In this document: in pieces, positions 17,790 through 25,681 of the stretch | How the letters are laid out: every line of letters starts with the position of its first letter | Position numbering within the stretch: the first letter of the stretch is position 1 | Origin: Halostella limicola | Lineage (GTDB): Archaea; Halobacteriota; Halobacteria; Halobacteriales; Natronoarchaeaceae | Assembly: GCF_003675875.1 (NCBI RefSeq) | Contig: NZ_RCDI01000003.1 | Span: 310,001 to 374,000 of the forward strand | DNA: 64,000 nt | Reading direction: 5' to 3' | Program-made: the position numbers and the translations under genes | The notes under the pieces: model-generated | What the model was told of the DNA's origin: nothing | Seen by the model: only the letters and a program-made list of their open reading frames with translations | The model's database searches: none

Positions 17790-19583
17790 TTAGAGCTGGT
17801 CCAGGTGTTCGGTCTGCAGCGCGAACTTCCCGTTTTTCCCGCCGCTGGGAACCATCGGGAAGACGTTCTCCTCGGGGTCGATGTGGAAGTCGATGACCGA
17901 CGGGCCGTCGTAGTCGACGGCCTCCTGCACGGCCTCCTCGACGCCGTCGTAGTCCGCGACGGTGAACCCGCGCGCGCCGAACGCCTCGGCGAGTTTTGCG
18001 AAGTCCGGGCACCAGGAGTACTCCGAGGCCATCCGGCGGCCCTCGAAGAAGCCGTCCTGCCACTGCCGGACCATGCCGACGTACTCGTTGTTGAGCACGG
18101 CGACGGTGATGTCCATGTTCTCGCGGACCGCGACGGAGAGCTCCTGGATCGTCATCAGGAACGAGCCGTCGCCCTCGAAGCAGACGACCGACTGGTCGTC
18201 GTCCGCGGCGAGGCGCGCGCCGATGGCGGCCGGCAGGCCGTAGCCCATCGTGCCCAGGCCGTGAGAGGAGACCCACGTCCGGGGCTCGGTGTAGTTCCAG
18301 AACTGGAACGCCCACATCTGGTGCTGGCCGACACCGGTCGTGACGACGGTGTCGTCGCCGGTCGCCTCGTCTAACACCTCGACGACGAACTGCGGCTTCA
18401 GCGGCTCGTCGTCGGGCGTGGCGTAGTCCATCGGGTACTCCGCCTTCCACGCCTGCACCTGCTCGCGCCACTGGGCGTAGCGGTCGGACGGGTCCGGCCG
18501 CCGGTCGAGCTCGTCGTCCAGCTGGTCGATGACGCGGCCGGCGTCGCCGATGAGCGGGTAGTCCGCGTGGACGTTCTTCGACACCTCCGCGGGGTCGATG
18601 TCGACGTGGACGACCTCGGCCTCGGGCGCGAACGAGTCGACGCCGCCGGTGAGGCGGTCGTCGAAGCGCGTGCCGATACCGACCAGGACGTCGCAGTGGG
18701 TGATCGCCATGTTGGCGTAGCCGGTGCCGTGCATGCCGGCGACCTCCAGCGACAGGTCGTCGTCCTCGGGGAACGCGCCGATGCCCGGCATCGTCGTGAT
18801 GACCGGGATCTCGTACTCGCGGGCGAACGCCCGCAGTTCGTCGGTCGCCTCGCCCTTGATGACGCCGCCGCCCGCCAGGACGACGGGCTTCTCGGCGGCC
18901 GCGATGGCGTCCGCGGCGGCCTCGACGGCCTCGGCGTCGGCCTCCTCGGGCGGGTTGTACGTGTCCGGCGTCTTCGCCTCGCCGGGCTCCCGTTCGGTAT
19001 CGGCCTGCGTGACGTCCTTCGGCAGGTCGACCAGCGTCGGTCCCTGTCGGCCCTCGTCGGCCACGGCGAACGCCTCGCCGACCACGTCGCCGACGGTGTC
19101 CTCGTCGCTGGCGAAGTAGTTCGTCTTCGTGATCGGGTCGGTGACGCCCGTGGTGTCGGTCTCCTGGAAGGCGTCGTTGCCGACGAAGTCCGTCGGGACC
19201 TGCCCGGTCAGCGCGATCATGGGGTCGGAGTCCATGCTCGCGTCCGCGATGCCCGTCACGAGGTTCGTCGCACCGGGACCGGACGTCGCCAGGCAGACGC
19301 CGGGGTCGCCCGAGACGATGCCGTACGCGTCGGCCGCGTGGGCGGCCCCCTGCTCGTGCGCCATCGTCACGTGGCTCAGTTCGGAGTCGTACAGGGCGTC
19401 GTAGACGGGCATGATCGCCCCGCCCTGAACGCCGAAGAGGTACTCGACGCCGGCGTTTTCGAGCGCGGTGACGACCGACGCCGCGCCGGTGCCGGCCGAG
19501 CTGTCGGCGACCTCCTCGGCGTCGGCGTCCTCGGCGGCCGCTTCGGCTTCGGTCTGGGTCGTCGGGGGAACTTGCTCGGTCAT
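17790..19583 (-). CDS. ilvB: Acetolactate synthase catalytic (large) subunit
   Basis: A 597-residue ThDP-dependent enzyme condensing pyruvate with pyruvate or 2-oxobutyrate. The N-terminal domain has YLFGVQGGAIMPVYDAL and EQGAAHAADAYG (catalytic Glu). The FAD/linker domain follows. The ThDP motif starts CFEGDGSFLMTIQELSVA and ends LNNEYVGMVRQWQ. An extra 35-residue Ala/Glu-rich N-terminus is a halophilic addition. It is the first long gene of the ilvBNC-leuCD operon and is preceded by the leader peptide and hairpin described separately. Confidence 0.96.
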   Translation of the reverse strand: MTEQVPPTTQTEAEAAAEDADAEEVADSSAGTGAASVVTALENAGVEYLFGVQGGAIMPVYDALYDSELSHVTMAHEQGAAHAADAYGIVSGDPGVCLATSGPGATNLVTGIADASMDSDPMIALTGQVPTDFVGNDAFQETDTTGVTDPITKTNYFASDEDTVGDVVGEAFAVADEGRQGPTLVDLPKDVTQADTEREPGEAKTPDTYNPPEEADAEAVEAAADAIAAAEKPVVLAGGGVIKGEATDELRAFAREYEIPVITTMPGIGAFPEDDDLSLEVAGMHGTGYANMAITHCDVLVGIGTRFDDRLTGGVDSFAPEAEVVHVDIDPAEVSKNVHADYPLIGDAGRVIDQLDDELDRRPDPSDRYAQWREQVQAWKAEYPMDYATPDDEPLKPQFVVEVLDEATGDDTVVTTGVGQHQMWAFQFWNYTEPRTWVSSHGLGTMGYGLPAAIGARLAADDDQSVVCFEGDGSFLMTIQELSVAVRENMDITVAVLNNEYVGMVRQWQDGFFEGRRMASEYSWCPDFAKLAEAFGARGFTVADYDGVEEAVQEAVDYDGPSVIDFHIDPEENVFPMVPSGGKNGKFALQTEHLDQL

Positions 19584-19716
19584 CGTGGTTCTCCGGCCGC
19601 TGTTGCCGGGTGGCTGCTCGTCGGTCGATACTGCCGGGTTAGTGGATGTGTGCTGGACATTGCTGGAGCGCGTGCTGGGTCGGAAATCGATACGAACGCG
19701 GGTCGGAGAGGAGGTG

Positions 19717-19742
19717 TTGCAGGGGCTAGTGAGCCCCTACAA
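19717..19742 (-). promoter_or_regulatory. 11-bp hairpin overlapping the end of the ilvB leader ORF
   Basis: In the minus-strand RNA, bases 19742-19732 (UUGUAGGGGCU) pair with 19727-19717 (AGCCCCUGCAA) across a four-base loop (CACU). All 11 pairs form, one as a G-U wobble. The stem contains the last sense codons and the TAG stop of the leader ORF. No U-run follows, so a classic intrinsic terminator is not obvious. Ribosome position on the leader ORF would decide whether the stem forms. Confidence 0.6.
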
Positions 19743-19818
19743 TGATCGCGAGAAGGATCGGAAGGACGGCCCCGCCGCTCGCCGACTGCGTGCGAACGGT
19801 GGTCGGTTGCCGCCTCAT
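19726..19818 (-). CDS. ilvB leader peptide rich in Ile/Leu/Val (putative)
   Basis: A 30-residue ORF opening MRRQPTTVRTQSASGGA and ending VLPILLAIIVGAH. Eight of the last 13 codons specify Leu, Ile or Val. Several (CTT, CTT, ATT, GTA) are codons rarely used in this GC-rich genome. A TATA-like box about 25-30 bases before the ATG means the leader is probably translated from a leaderless transcript. It lies about 140 bases before ilvB, the first gene for branched-chain amino acid synthesis. The layout mirrors bacterial ilv leader peptides. It could alternatively be a tiny membrane peptide. Confidence 0.55.
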   Translation of the reverse strand: MRRQPTTVRTQSASGGAVLPILLAIIVGAH

Positions 19819-19842
19819 TGTTAGTCCTCTCATGTTTGCCGG

Positions 19843-19851
19843 CGATATAAC
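19843..19851 (-). promoter_or_regulatory. TATA-like box of the ilvB operon
   Basis: On the minus strand this reads GTTATATCG, an excellent haloarchaeal box A. The expected start site about 27 bases downstream falls near 19820, two bases before the ATG of the leader ORF. The ilvB mRNA would therefore carry a leader of about 235 bases. Confidence 0.6.
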
Positions 19852-19959
19852 TCTTGTGCGAGGTGCAACGATTGCGCGGGCCCGATCCGCGCGCTTCCCC
19901 GTCGACTGCGGTGCGGTCTACCTGCCGCTGCGGGGCGAGGGCGAACCGGGCTGGCGTCA

Positions 19960-21199
19960 TTAGGCGCGGACCTCCTCTTGGTCCCGCTCGACGCCCTCCT
20001 CGCGAGCGAACTCCTTCAGGTCGCTCATGGTGACGCGCTGTTTCTCCGCGCCGTAGTCCTTGACGCGGCGGGTCACGGCGCGTACCTCGTCGTCGGTCGG
20101 GGCGAAGCCCGCGTCCTGCAGGCGCTCCCGTACCGAGTGGTTGCCGGTGTGCTTGCCCAGCACCAGCTCGCGCTTCGCTCCGACCATCTCCGGGGTCATG
20201 ACGCCCGGTTCGAACGTGTCGGAGTTCTCGATGACGCCCGCGGCGTGGATGCCGCTCTCGTGGGCGAAGGCGTTGTCGCCGACGACGGGCTTGTTGCCCG
20301 GCACGTCGACGCCCGACTTCTCCTCGACCAGTCGCGAGAGCGCGGTGATGCCGGTCGTGTCGATGCCGGTGTCGACCTGGTAGACGCTCTCGATCGCCAT
20401 CACGAACTCCTCGTAGGCGGCGTTGCCCGCGCGTTCCCCGATGGAGTTGACGCTGACCTGCGCCTGGTCGGCCCCGGCCTCGATGCCGGAGATGGCGTTC
20501 GCGGTCGCCATCCCGAAGTCGTCGTGCGTGTGGACGTCGACGCGGGCGGTCGTGTGGTCACAGACCATCTCGATCAGGTCGTGGAACCGCCGCGGCGTCG
20601 CCACGCCGCAGGTGTCCGGGATGTTGATCCAGTCGGTGCCCGCCTCCGTGACGGCCTCGATGACCTCGATCAGGAAGTCCTCGTCCGTCCGCGTGGCGTC
20701 CATCGGCGAGTACATCACTTCGACGCCGGCGTCGGCCAGCCGCTCGACGGCGTCGATCGAGCGAGTGACGACCTGCTCGCGGGTCGCGTGCATCGAGTCC
20801 TCGATCTGGACGTCGCTGGTGGACGCGAACACGTGCACCATCTCGACGCCCGCGTCGAGGGCGGCCTCGATGTCCTTGTCGACGACGCGGGCCAGCCCGC
20901 ACACCGTCGTGTCTGTGCTGTTAGCGATGTCGCTCACGGCCTCGAACTCGGCGTCGGAGTTGACGGGGAACCCGGCTTCGATCACGTGGGTTCCCATCCG
21001 GTCTAAGGCCGCGGCTATCTCGCGTTTGTCCTCGTAGGAGAATGACGTGCGCGGCGACTGCTCCCCGTCGCGGAGCGTCGTGTCGAAAACTCGTGCGCTG
21101 TCGATCTCGCTAGTGGAATCTAACGTGCCCTGGAAGAACTCGATCCCCCCGGCTTGTACCGGAGGACGAACCCATGGACTGCGTGTTGCGCTTAGGCAT
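19960..21199 (-). CDS. leuA: 2-isopropylmalate synthase, with apparent +1 frameshift near the N-terminus
   Basis: Condenses acetyl-CoA with 2-oxoisovalerate, the first step of leucine synthesis. The catalytic start VFDTTLRDGEQSPRTSFSYED is in frame with MGTHVIEAGFPVNSDAEFE and with the LeuA body, including THDDFGMATANAISGIEAGA and NSIGERAGN. Upstream of this block the frame has no usable start, while the ATG at 21199 (well placed 27 bases after a TATA box) reads MPKRNTQSMGSSSGTSR in another frame. Removing one base from the six-C run at 21145-21150 joins them as SRGIEFFQGTLDS, as in haloarchaeal LeuA (about 412 residues). Either a sequencing indel or a real mutation. Confidence 0.85.
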
Positions 21200-21225
21200 G
21201 GTATCTGGACTGGGGGCCTTTCCGG

Positions 21226-21232
21226 TATATAA
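21226..21232 (-). promoter_or_regulatory. TATA box of leuA
   Basis: The minus strand reads TTATATA, 27-33 bases before the ATG at 21199. This supports that ATG as the natural start of a leaderless leuA transcript. Confidence 0.6.
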
Positions 21233-21556
21233 GCCTGTCCCTGCGACAGGAAATGTATGTTAATATATATTATCGCAAGGAACCGCGATATCGGCTAATC
21301 GCAAGACGTAGTCGCCCTTGTGTTCTGCATATCCCCTTATACACTACCGGGGGATAAGTGGTCGATGAACAGAGTTGTCGATGATGATATTGAATATTTT
21401 CCACTGAGTGAACCAGAATAATCCGTTCGTGGTCTCGCGCGCGCTCTGGCCGGCGGGGAGTGATCAGTTGAAACGTGCTGGGAGGGTTCGCCGTGAGAGA
21501 CGGCATCCGACGGAGAGACCAGAACTACTTTTTCCGCCCTATCGGGAAGTCCTCCG
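21233..21556. other. AT-rich divergent intergenic region between leuA and the MFS gene
   Basis: About 320 bases that are clearly AT-richer than the surroundings, with TTAATATATATTAT (21259-21272) and several TATA-like stretches. It also holds the MFS promoter (CTACTTTTTCC, about 25 bases before the GTG start). Minus-strand open frames here have non-haloarchaeal composition and no recognisable domain, so I annotate no gene. No repeats or RNA gene are evident. Confidence 0.4.
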
Positions 21557-22800
21557 GTGACAACAGAGAAGCGACAGTTGCATGCGCTCTATCTCGCGCG
21601 GTTCGCGAGCGGCTTCGGTCTGGTGACGCTGTTGACGCTCCTCCCGAAGTACATCAACCTCTTCGATCCCTCCGGATTCGTCATCGGGCTGTTCACCACC
21701 GGTCTCACCCTCGCCCAGACGGTCGCTGTCGTGCCATACACTTGGGCCGGGGACCGGCACGACAAGCGCCTCGTGCTGCTTTCGAGTCTCGCCCTCAGCG
21801 CCGCGGCCTACGCGGCATTCGCGTTCGTCGGGTCGAGCGCCGGGTTCGTCCTGACCCGCGGACTGCAGGGCGTCGCCGTCACCGGCGCGGGCCTGATGAG
21901 CCTCGCGCTGGTCGGCCAATTCGCGCCGTCGGGTCAACGCGCGAACTACATCGGGACGGCGAACGCCTGGCGGTTCGCCGCCGCCATCGCCGGGACCTTG
22001 AGCGCCGGGTACCTCTACGACAACTTCCGGTTCGACGCCGTGTTCAGCGTCCTCGTCGCGCTCGTCGTCGTAGCGTTCGCCGCGGTGCTGCTGTTCGTCG
22101 AGGACGACGAGACGCGGGTGCACGGGTTCCTCTTCACGGATCTTGCACTCAACCGGCGCATCCTGACCATTACCAGCTTCCGCGCGCAGTACGCGCTCGC
22201 GGTGACGCTCGTTGGACGTGGGTACCGATCTATGCTGGCGTCGAGGCCGCTCGCGGCGGGCTCGCGTACAGCGCCCTCGCCGTCAGCGTCGTGATCACGG
22301 CGGAGAAGTTCACGAACATGCTGTGCCAGCCGTACACCGGCCGGCTCTCTGACCGGATCGGTCGGTCGTGGTTCGTGTTCGTCGGCGGCGGCCTCTACGG
22401 TCTCGTCGCGCTCGCCGTGCCGTTCTCGCCCGCCGTCGGCGCGCTCCTGCCGGTACCTACGGCGATACCGTTCCTCGGCGAACTCGGCCCCGCGTTCCTG
22501 CCGCTGGTCGCGCTCAACGGGCTGCTCGGGGCGGCCGACAGCCTGCGCGAGCCCGCGAGTATGGCGCTGTTCGCGGACGAGGGCAGCGACAACGGGGGCA
22601 TCGCGAGCAGCTTCGGCGTCCGCGAGCTCGTCTGGCGTCCGGGGAGCATCGTCGCGCCGATGATCGGCGGGTTGCTGATGACCGGGGCCGGCATGGCGTG
22701 GGTATTCTACGTCGGCGCGGCCGCGGCGTTCGGCGGGATCGCCGCCTTCGTCGGCATCCTCACCTACGACCACGGGAAGCAGGCGCTCTCGAAGTGGTGA
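21557..22800 (+). pseudogene. MFS transporter interrupted by a single-base deletion
   Basis: The first 219 residues from a GTG start (MTTEKRQLHALYLARFASG) show six membrane helices and the MFS loop motif GDRHDKRLVLL. After YALAVTLV (about 22210) the frame is lost. The other frame picks up at TWVPIYAGVEAARGGLAYS and gives the six C-terminal helices up to GKQALSKW. A single missing base near 22211-22214 explains this; the restored protein would have about 414 residues. It is a drug/sugar-type exporter of unknown substrate. There is only one lesion, so a sequencing error is possible. Confidence 0.82.
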
Positions 22801-22820
22801 TCGGGAGATCGAAGAGGTGG

Positions 22821-22900
22821 AAAAGCTCGGAGCGGTGGTGACGAGTTCGGAGTGGTGATGACGAGTTCGGAGTGGTGATGACGAGTTCGGAGCGGTGACG
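22821..22900 (+). repeat. 20-bp tandem repeat, four copies
   Basis: Units start at 22821, 22841, 22861 and 22881. The middle two are identical (ACGAGTTCGGAGTGGTGATG); the first and last differ at a few positions. The block lies directly after the MFS stop codon, in otherwise plain sequence. The unit has no inverted symmetry and no coding frame, so a role is unknown. Confidence 0.85.
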
Positions 22901-23005
22901 TCGCCGCTTCGATCGATCGGCTGCGACCGGTGACGGGTTCGTTTTGTTCGAGCGACGGGAGGTCGGGCCGGCAAATAAGCCGCTGGACGTGCTACTCGCG
23001 GAGGC

Positions 23006-23458
23006 ATGACGAACGAAGAGGTCACCCGACTGCTCAAGAAGGCGTACGGGGACGAGATCGAGACGGTGATGAACTACCTGACCAACTCCATCGTGCTCGA
23101 CGGGGTCAGCGCCGAGGAGGTCAAGGAGAGCCTGGAGACAGACATCCAGGAGGAACTCGACCACGCCCGGATCATCGGTCGTCGCCTGAAGCAACTCGAC
23201 GAACGGCCGCCCGCGTCGATGGACTTTCAGGCGAACCAGCAGAGCCTTCAGCCGCCCGAGGACTCGACGGACGTCCTCTCGGTCATCGACGGCGTTCTGG
23301 AGGCGGAGGAGGACGCAATCGAGACGTACCGGTCGCTCATCGACGCCGCCGAGGAGGACGACCCCGTGACGGAGGACCTGGCCGTGACGATACTGGCAGA
23401 CGAGGAGGCCCACCGCACCGAGTTCCGCGGCTTCCGGAAGGAGTACCGCAACGGCTGA
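23006..23458 (+). CDS. Ferritin-like domain protein
   Basis: A 150-residue four-helix protein of the ferritin/rubrerythrin-like superfamily. Metal ligands are visible in the expected pattern: GDEIETVMNYL on helix 1, EELDHARIIGRRL on helix 2 (ExxH), EEDAIETYRSLID on helix 3 and DEEAHRTEFRGF on helix 4 (ExxH). Such proteins bind a di-iron centre and act in iron storage or oxidant defence; which one cannot be said. A TATA-like CAAATAAGCC lies about 30 bases before the ATG. Confidence 0.82.
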   Translation: MTNEEVTRLLKKAYGDEIETVMNYLTNSIVLDGVSAEEVKESLETDIQEELDHARIIGRRLKQLDERPPASMDFQANQQSLQPPEDSTDVLSVIDGVLEAEEDAIETYRSLIDAAEEDDPVTEDLAVTILADEEAHRTEFRGFRKEYRNG

Positions 23459-23558
23459 CGCCGCGGACAGCGGGTTCGTCGTTCGGCGGCGACGCGCCCC
23501 GCACCGCAACGTTCCACGGAGGCGAGGGTTTTTCTCGGATGGGGTGCACCCGTGGTGT

Positions 23559-23858
23559 ATGAGCGACTTCAGTCTCGACCTTCGGTCGGTCGAGGACCAC
23601 ATCGAGGAGGAGGAAGAGGGGGAGGGCCCGAACCGGATCGAACTCGGCGTCCTCGACGGAACGACGCCTGACCGGGAGTGGATCGACACCGTCGAGGAAG
23701 GTGCGGTGCTCGTGCTGAACGTGGACGGCGACGTGAACGAGCTGGCGGCGGGATTCGCGCGCGACGTGAAGGACGGTGGGGGCGAACTCGTTCACTTCCG
23801 CGGGTTCTTGCTCGTCGCGCCGCCGGGCGTCAGCATCGACACGGACCGGTTGGGATAG
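23559..23858 (+). CDS. Small haloarchaeal protein (DUF5779-like)
   Basis: A 99-residue acidic protein, MSDFSLDLRSVEDHIEEEE at the start and GGGELVHFRGFLLVAPPGV near the end. The ATG at 23559 is preferred over a GTG/ATG a few codons upstream because it begins the conserved MSDF block. The alternation of strands (AVLVLNVDGDVNELAAGF) suggests a compact alpha/beta fold. I believe it belongs to DUF5779, a haloarchaeal family without known function. Confidence 0.7.
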   Translation: MSDFSLDLRSVEDHIEEEEEGEGPNRIELGVLDGTTPDREWIDTVEEGAVLVLNVDGDVNELAAGFARDVKDGGGELVHFRGFLLVAPPGVSIDTDRLG

Positions 23859-23888
23859 CCGCGACCCGGGTACCGATATCCGCGTCCG

Positions 23889-23975
23889 GAACTCGCGTTC
23901 CGGTATCCTCATCCGAGGCTCGCGTTCCAGTATCCGAGGCTCTCGTTCCGAAACTCGCGTCCTACCCCGATCCTA
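23889..23975 (+). repeat. Degenerate short repeats (CTCGCGTTCC)
   Basis: The element GGAACTCGCGTTCCGGTATCC recurs in altered form about every 20-26 bases (CTCGCGTTCCGGTATCC, CTCGCGTTCCAGTATCC, CTCTCGTTCCGAAACTC). It fills the gap between the DUF5779-like gene and the nucleotidyltransferase. The copies are uneven, so this looks like slippage-derived filler rather than an operator array. Confidence 0.6.
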
Positions 23976-24003
23976 TTTCTCCCGCGAGGACCGTCTGTCG
24001 TTC

Positions 24004-24720
24004 ATGGACGCCGTCGTGCTCGCCGCCGGCGAGGGAACGAGGCTTCGGCCGCAGACCGAAACGCGCCCGAAGGGACTCGTGGAGGTCGCCGGGAAGCCGC
24101 TGTTGACCCACTGCTTCGACGCGCTGCACGGACTGGGGATCGACGAACTCGTGGTCGTCGTCGGGTATCGGAAATCGGATATCGTGGACCGTTACGGCGA
24201 CGCGTACGGGGACGTGCCGATAACGTACGTCCACCAGCGAGAGCAGCGCGGGCTCGCTCACGCCCTCCTGCGGGCCGAACCCCACGTCGACGACGACTTC
24301 GCGCTGATGCTCGGCGACAACGTCTTCCGTGCGGATCTGACGGCCGCGGTGGACCGCCACCGCGACACCGGCGCGGACGCGACGCTGCTCGTCGAAGAGG
24401 TGTCAGAAGCGGAGGCCGGAACGACCGGTGTCGTCGAGACTGCGCCGGACGGAGAGGTCGTCTCGCTGGTGGAGAAACCCGACGACCCGCCTTCGACGCT
24501 CGTCCAGACCGGCTTTTTCGTCTTCTCGCCCGCGGTCTTTCACGCCTGTCACCTCGTCCGGCCGAGCGACCGCGGCGAATACGAGCTCACCGACGCGATC
24601 GACCTGCTGTTGCGAAGCGGCCGCCGCGTCGAGACGGTCGAACTGGACGGTTGGCGGGTGAACGTCAACGCCGAAGCGGATATCGAGGACGCCGAGCGCC
24701 GAATCCGAGCGGATAGTTGA
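24004..24720 (+). CDS. Sugar-1-phosphate nucleotidyltransferase (AglF-like)
   Basis: A 238-residue GT-A-fold nucleotidyltransferase that joins a sugar-1-phosphate to an NTP. The N-terminal MDAVVLAAGEGTRLRPQTETRPKGL is the signature loop, shown here split after RPQ. LMLGDNVFRADL carries the metal-binding Asp and VSLVEKPDDPP is the sugar-binding stretch. It is close to AglF at the other end of the window; both share FHACHLVRPSDRGEYEL-type tails. The likely product is UDP- or dTDP-glucose. No partner genes lie nearby. Confidence 0.85.
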   Translation: MDAVVLAAGEGTRLRPQTETRPKGLVEVAGKPLLTHCFDALHGLGIDELVVVVGYRKSDIVDRYGDAYGDVPITYVHQREQRGLAHALLRAEPHVDDDFALMLGDNVFRADLTAAVDRHRDTGADATLLVEEVSEAEAGTTGVVETAPDGEVVSLVEKPDDPPSTLVQTGFFVFSPAVFHACHLVRPSDRGEYELTDAIDLLLRSGRRVETVELDGWRVNVNAEADIEDAERRIRADS

Positions 24721-24803
24721 GGTCGTTTGCGGCCCCTGATCCCGTAGTTCGCAGTGGTCGACGCTGTGACCGTCGCTCTAACTGTTCCTGATTACCGCCG
24801 ACT

Positions 24804-24827
24804 CCCCCACCCGAGGTTTCCGATGCT
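24804..24827 (-). promoter_or_regulatory. Origin recognition box, inverted left copy
   Basis: The minus strand reads AGCATCGGAAACCTCGGGTG followed by GGGG. The core and G-string match the right-hand copies. It is the only full copy left of the AT-rich element; a partial second one (ATCGGAAAC on the minus strand) lies near 24889-24897. Confidence 0.8.
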
Positions 24828-24891
24828 TTGCTCGATAGCAGGGGAGGGGGTAGAGAGCCGCGTAGTCGTATGGGTCGGCAGTACCGCCGGT

Positions 24892-25050
24892 TTCCGATAA
24901 TAACTCGATAATCCGTATATTATTTAGAAAACTTTTACTACCCCAGTCAGGAAACAGTCCACTAGCTTAATTGAGATATTCTAGAGAATGTGGGAGTATC
25001 GGAACAGACGTCTAGTTGATCGGCTCTATTTGATCGTTATCAGATCGCAA
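24892..25050. other. AT-rich duplex unwinding element
   Basis: Dominated by A/T in a genome otherwise near two-thirds GC, with stretches such as CGTATATTATTTAGAAAAC and TTAATTGAGATATTC. Position between oppositely oriented ORBs fits the site of initial melting. Confidence 0.65.
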
Positions 25051-25310
25051 TTCGTCCGTGACCCAGCCACGAGATCGAGGTGGAAGAGTGATCCGCGAGA
25101 TGAGGTTCGATCGCATCACTGAGATCATTTCACTTACTCCGCAGCTCGAGCGCGTGCTGACGGAGCACGCGTTCGATGAAACAGTTCGACGAAATTCGGC
25201 CCCAGTCGGCGAATTATTACCGCTCGTCTGATAAGTGCTGCTCCGAATCCGTATTTAACCAATATCAAAGCGTACGGTAAAGCCACGGACACCCGCCTAT
25301 TCACCCGGAA

Positions 25311-25334
25311 AGCATCGGAAACGTGGGGTGGGTG
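25311..25334 (+). promoter_or_regulatory. Origin recognition box 1 (right side)
   Basis: Reads AGCATCGGAAACGTGGGGTG then GGTG, the full consensus of this origin. Confidence 0.8.
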
Positions 25335-25390
25335 AGGGGATACCACTAACGAGAGGGTCCGAACGGAAGCGTCCCTCCTTTGCGCCGAAT

Positions 25391-25414
25391 AGCATCGGAA
25401 ACGTGGGGTGGGTG
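25391..25414 (+). promoter_or_regulatory. Origin recognition box 2 (right side)
   Basis: Identical over all 24 bases to box 1, and 80 bases from it. Confidence 0.8.
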
Positions 25415-25451
25415 TAACCCGTTACCGCACGCGCCGGCAACGCTCGCCGGT

Positions 25452-25475
25452 AGCATCGGAAACGCGGGGTGGGTG
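25452..25475 (+). promoter_or_regulatory. Origin recognition box 3 (right side)
   Basis: Differs from box 1 by a single base (GCG instead of GTG before the G-string); 61 bases after box 2. Confidence 0.8.
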
Positions 25476-25509
25476 CAACCGGTTCTCACGCGGCCTGCGG
25501 GCCGTCGGC

Positions 25510-25533
25510 AGCATTGGAAACCCAGGGTGGATT
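25510..25533 (+). promoter_or_regulatory. Origin recognition box 4 (right side, divergent)
   Basis: Reads AGCATTGGAAACCCAGGGTG then GATT. The core GGAAAC is kept, the G-string is shortened; probably a weaker site. Confidence 0.65.
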
Positions 25534-25615
25534 CGGAGTCGTCCCGACCGAACTGTGTGGCGCAATGTGCCGTCGCGAAGGGACAGGGAGCCTCAGCGAG
25601 TGGTTTCGTGCCCGA

Positions 25616-25639
25616 AGCATCGGAAACGCGGGGTGGGAG
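25616..25639 (+). promoter_or_regulatory. Origin recognition box 5, next to the orc1 promoter
   Basis: Reads AGCATCGGAAACGCGGGGTG then GGAG. A TATA-like ACTTATGT follows about 10 bases later and the orc1 ATG at 25682. Binding here could let Orc1 repress its own gene, in addition to its origin role. Confidence 0.75.
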
Positions 25640-25681
25640 AAACCACGCAACTTATGTCCGGGGGTCCAAACGAGGGATACG

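Larger units (their letters stand above)
24804..25640. other. oriC: Chromosomal replication origin: ORB repeats flanking an AT-rich unwinding element
   Basis: Six copies of an origin-recognition-box-like element, AGCATCGGAAAC-N3-GGGTGGG, occur here and nowhere else I noticed. One is inverted, on the left (24804-24827). Five are direct, on the right (25311, 25391, 25452, 25510 and 25616). The G-rich ends point away from the middle. Between them lies an AT-rich stretch (about 24892-25050) with ATTATTTAGAAAACTTTTAC, a good unwinding element. An orc1/cdc6 gene starts 42 bases after the last copy. The GGAAAC core plus trailing G-string matches archaeal ORBs. The region has no protein gene. Confidence 0.88.

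Noticed and set aside
19742-19963. Plus-strand 73-residue open frame over the ilvB leader
   Set aside because: It is the complement of the leader and promoter region, with Arg/Cys-rich unlikely composition; the minus-strand elements explain the sequence better.
21270-21506. 78-residue minus-strand open frame in the leuA-MFS gap
   Set aside because: Composition (many Arg/Ser/Pro, few acidic residues) is not haloarchaeal, and no start context or homology is visible.
22821-22900. CRISPR-like array
   Set aside because: The units are head-to-tail without spacers.
24804-25640. CRISPR array
   Set aside because: The repeats are spaced 60-105 bases apart unevenly, one is inverted, and they match the ORB core next to orc1; no cas genes are present.
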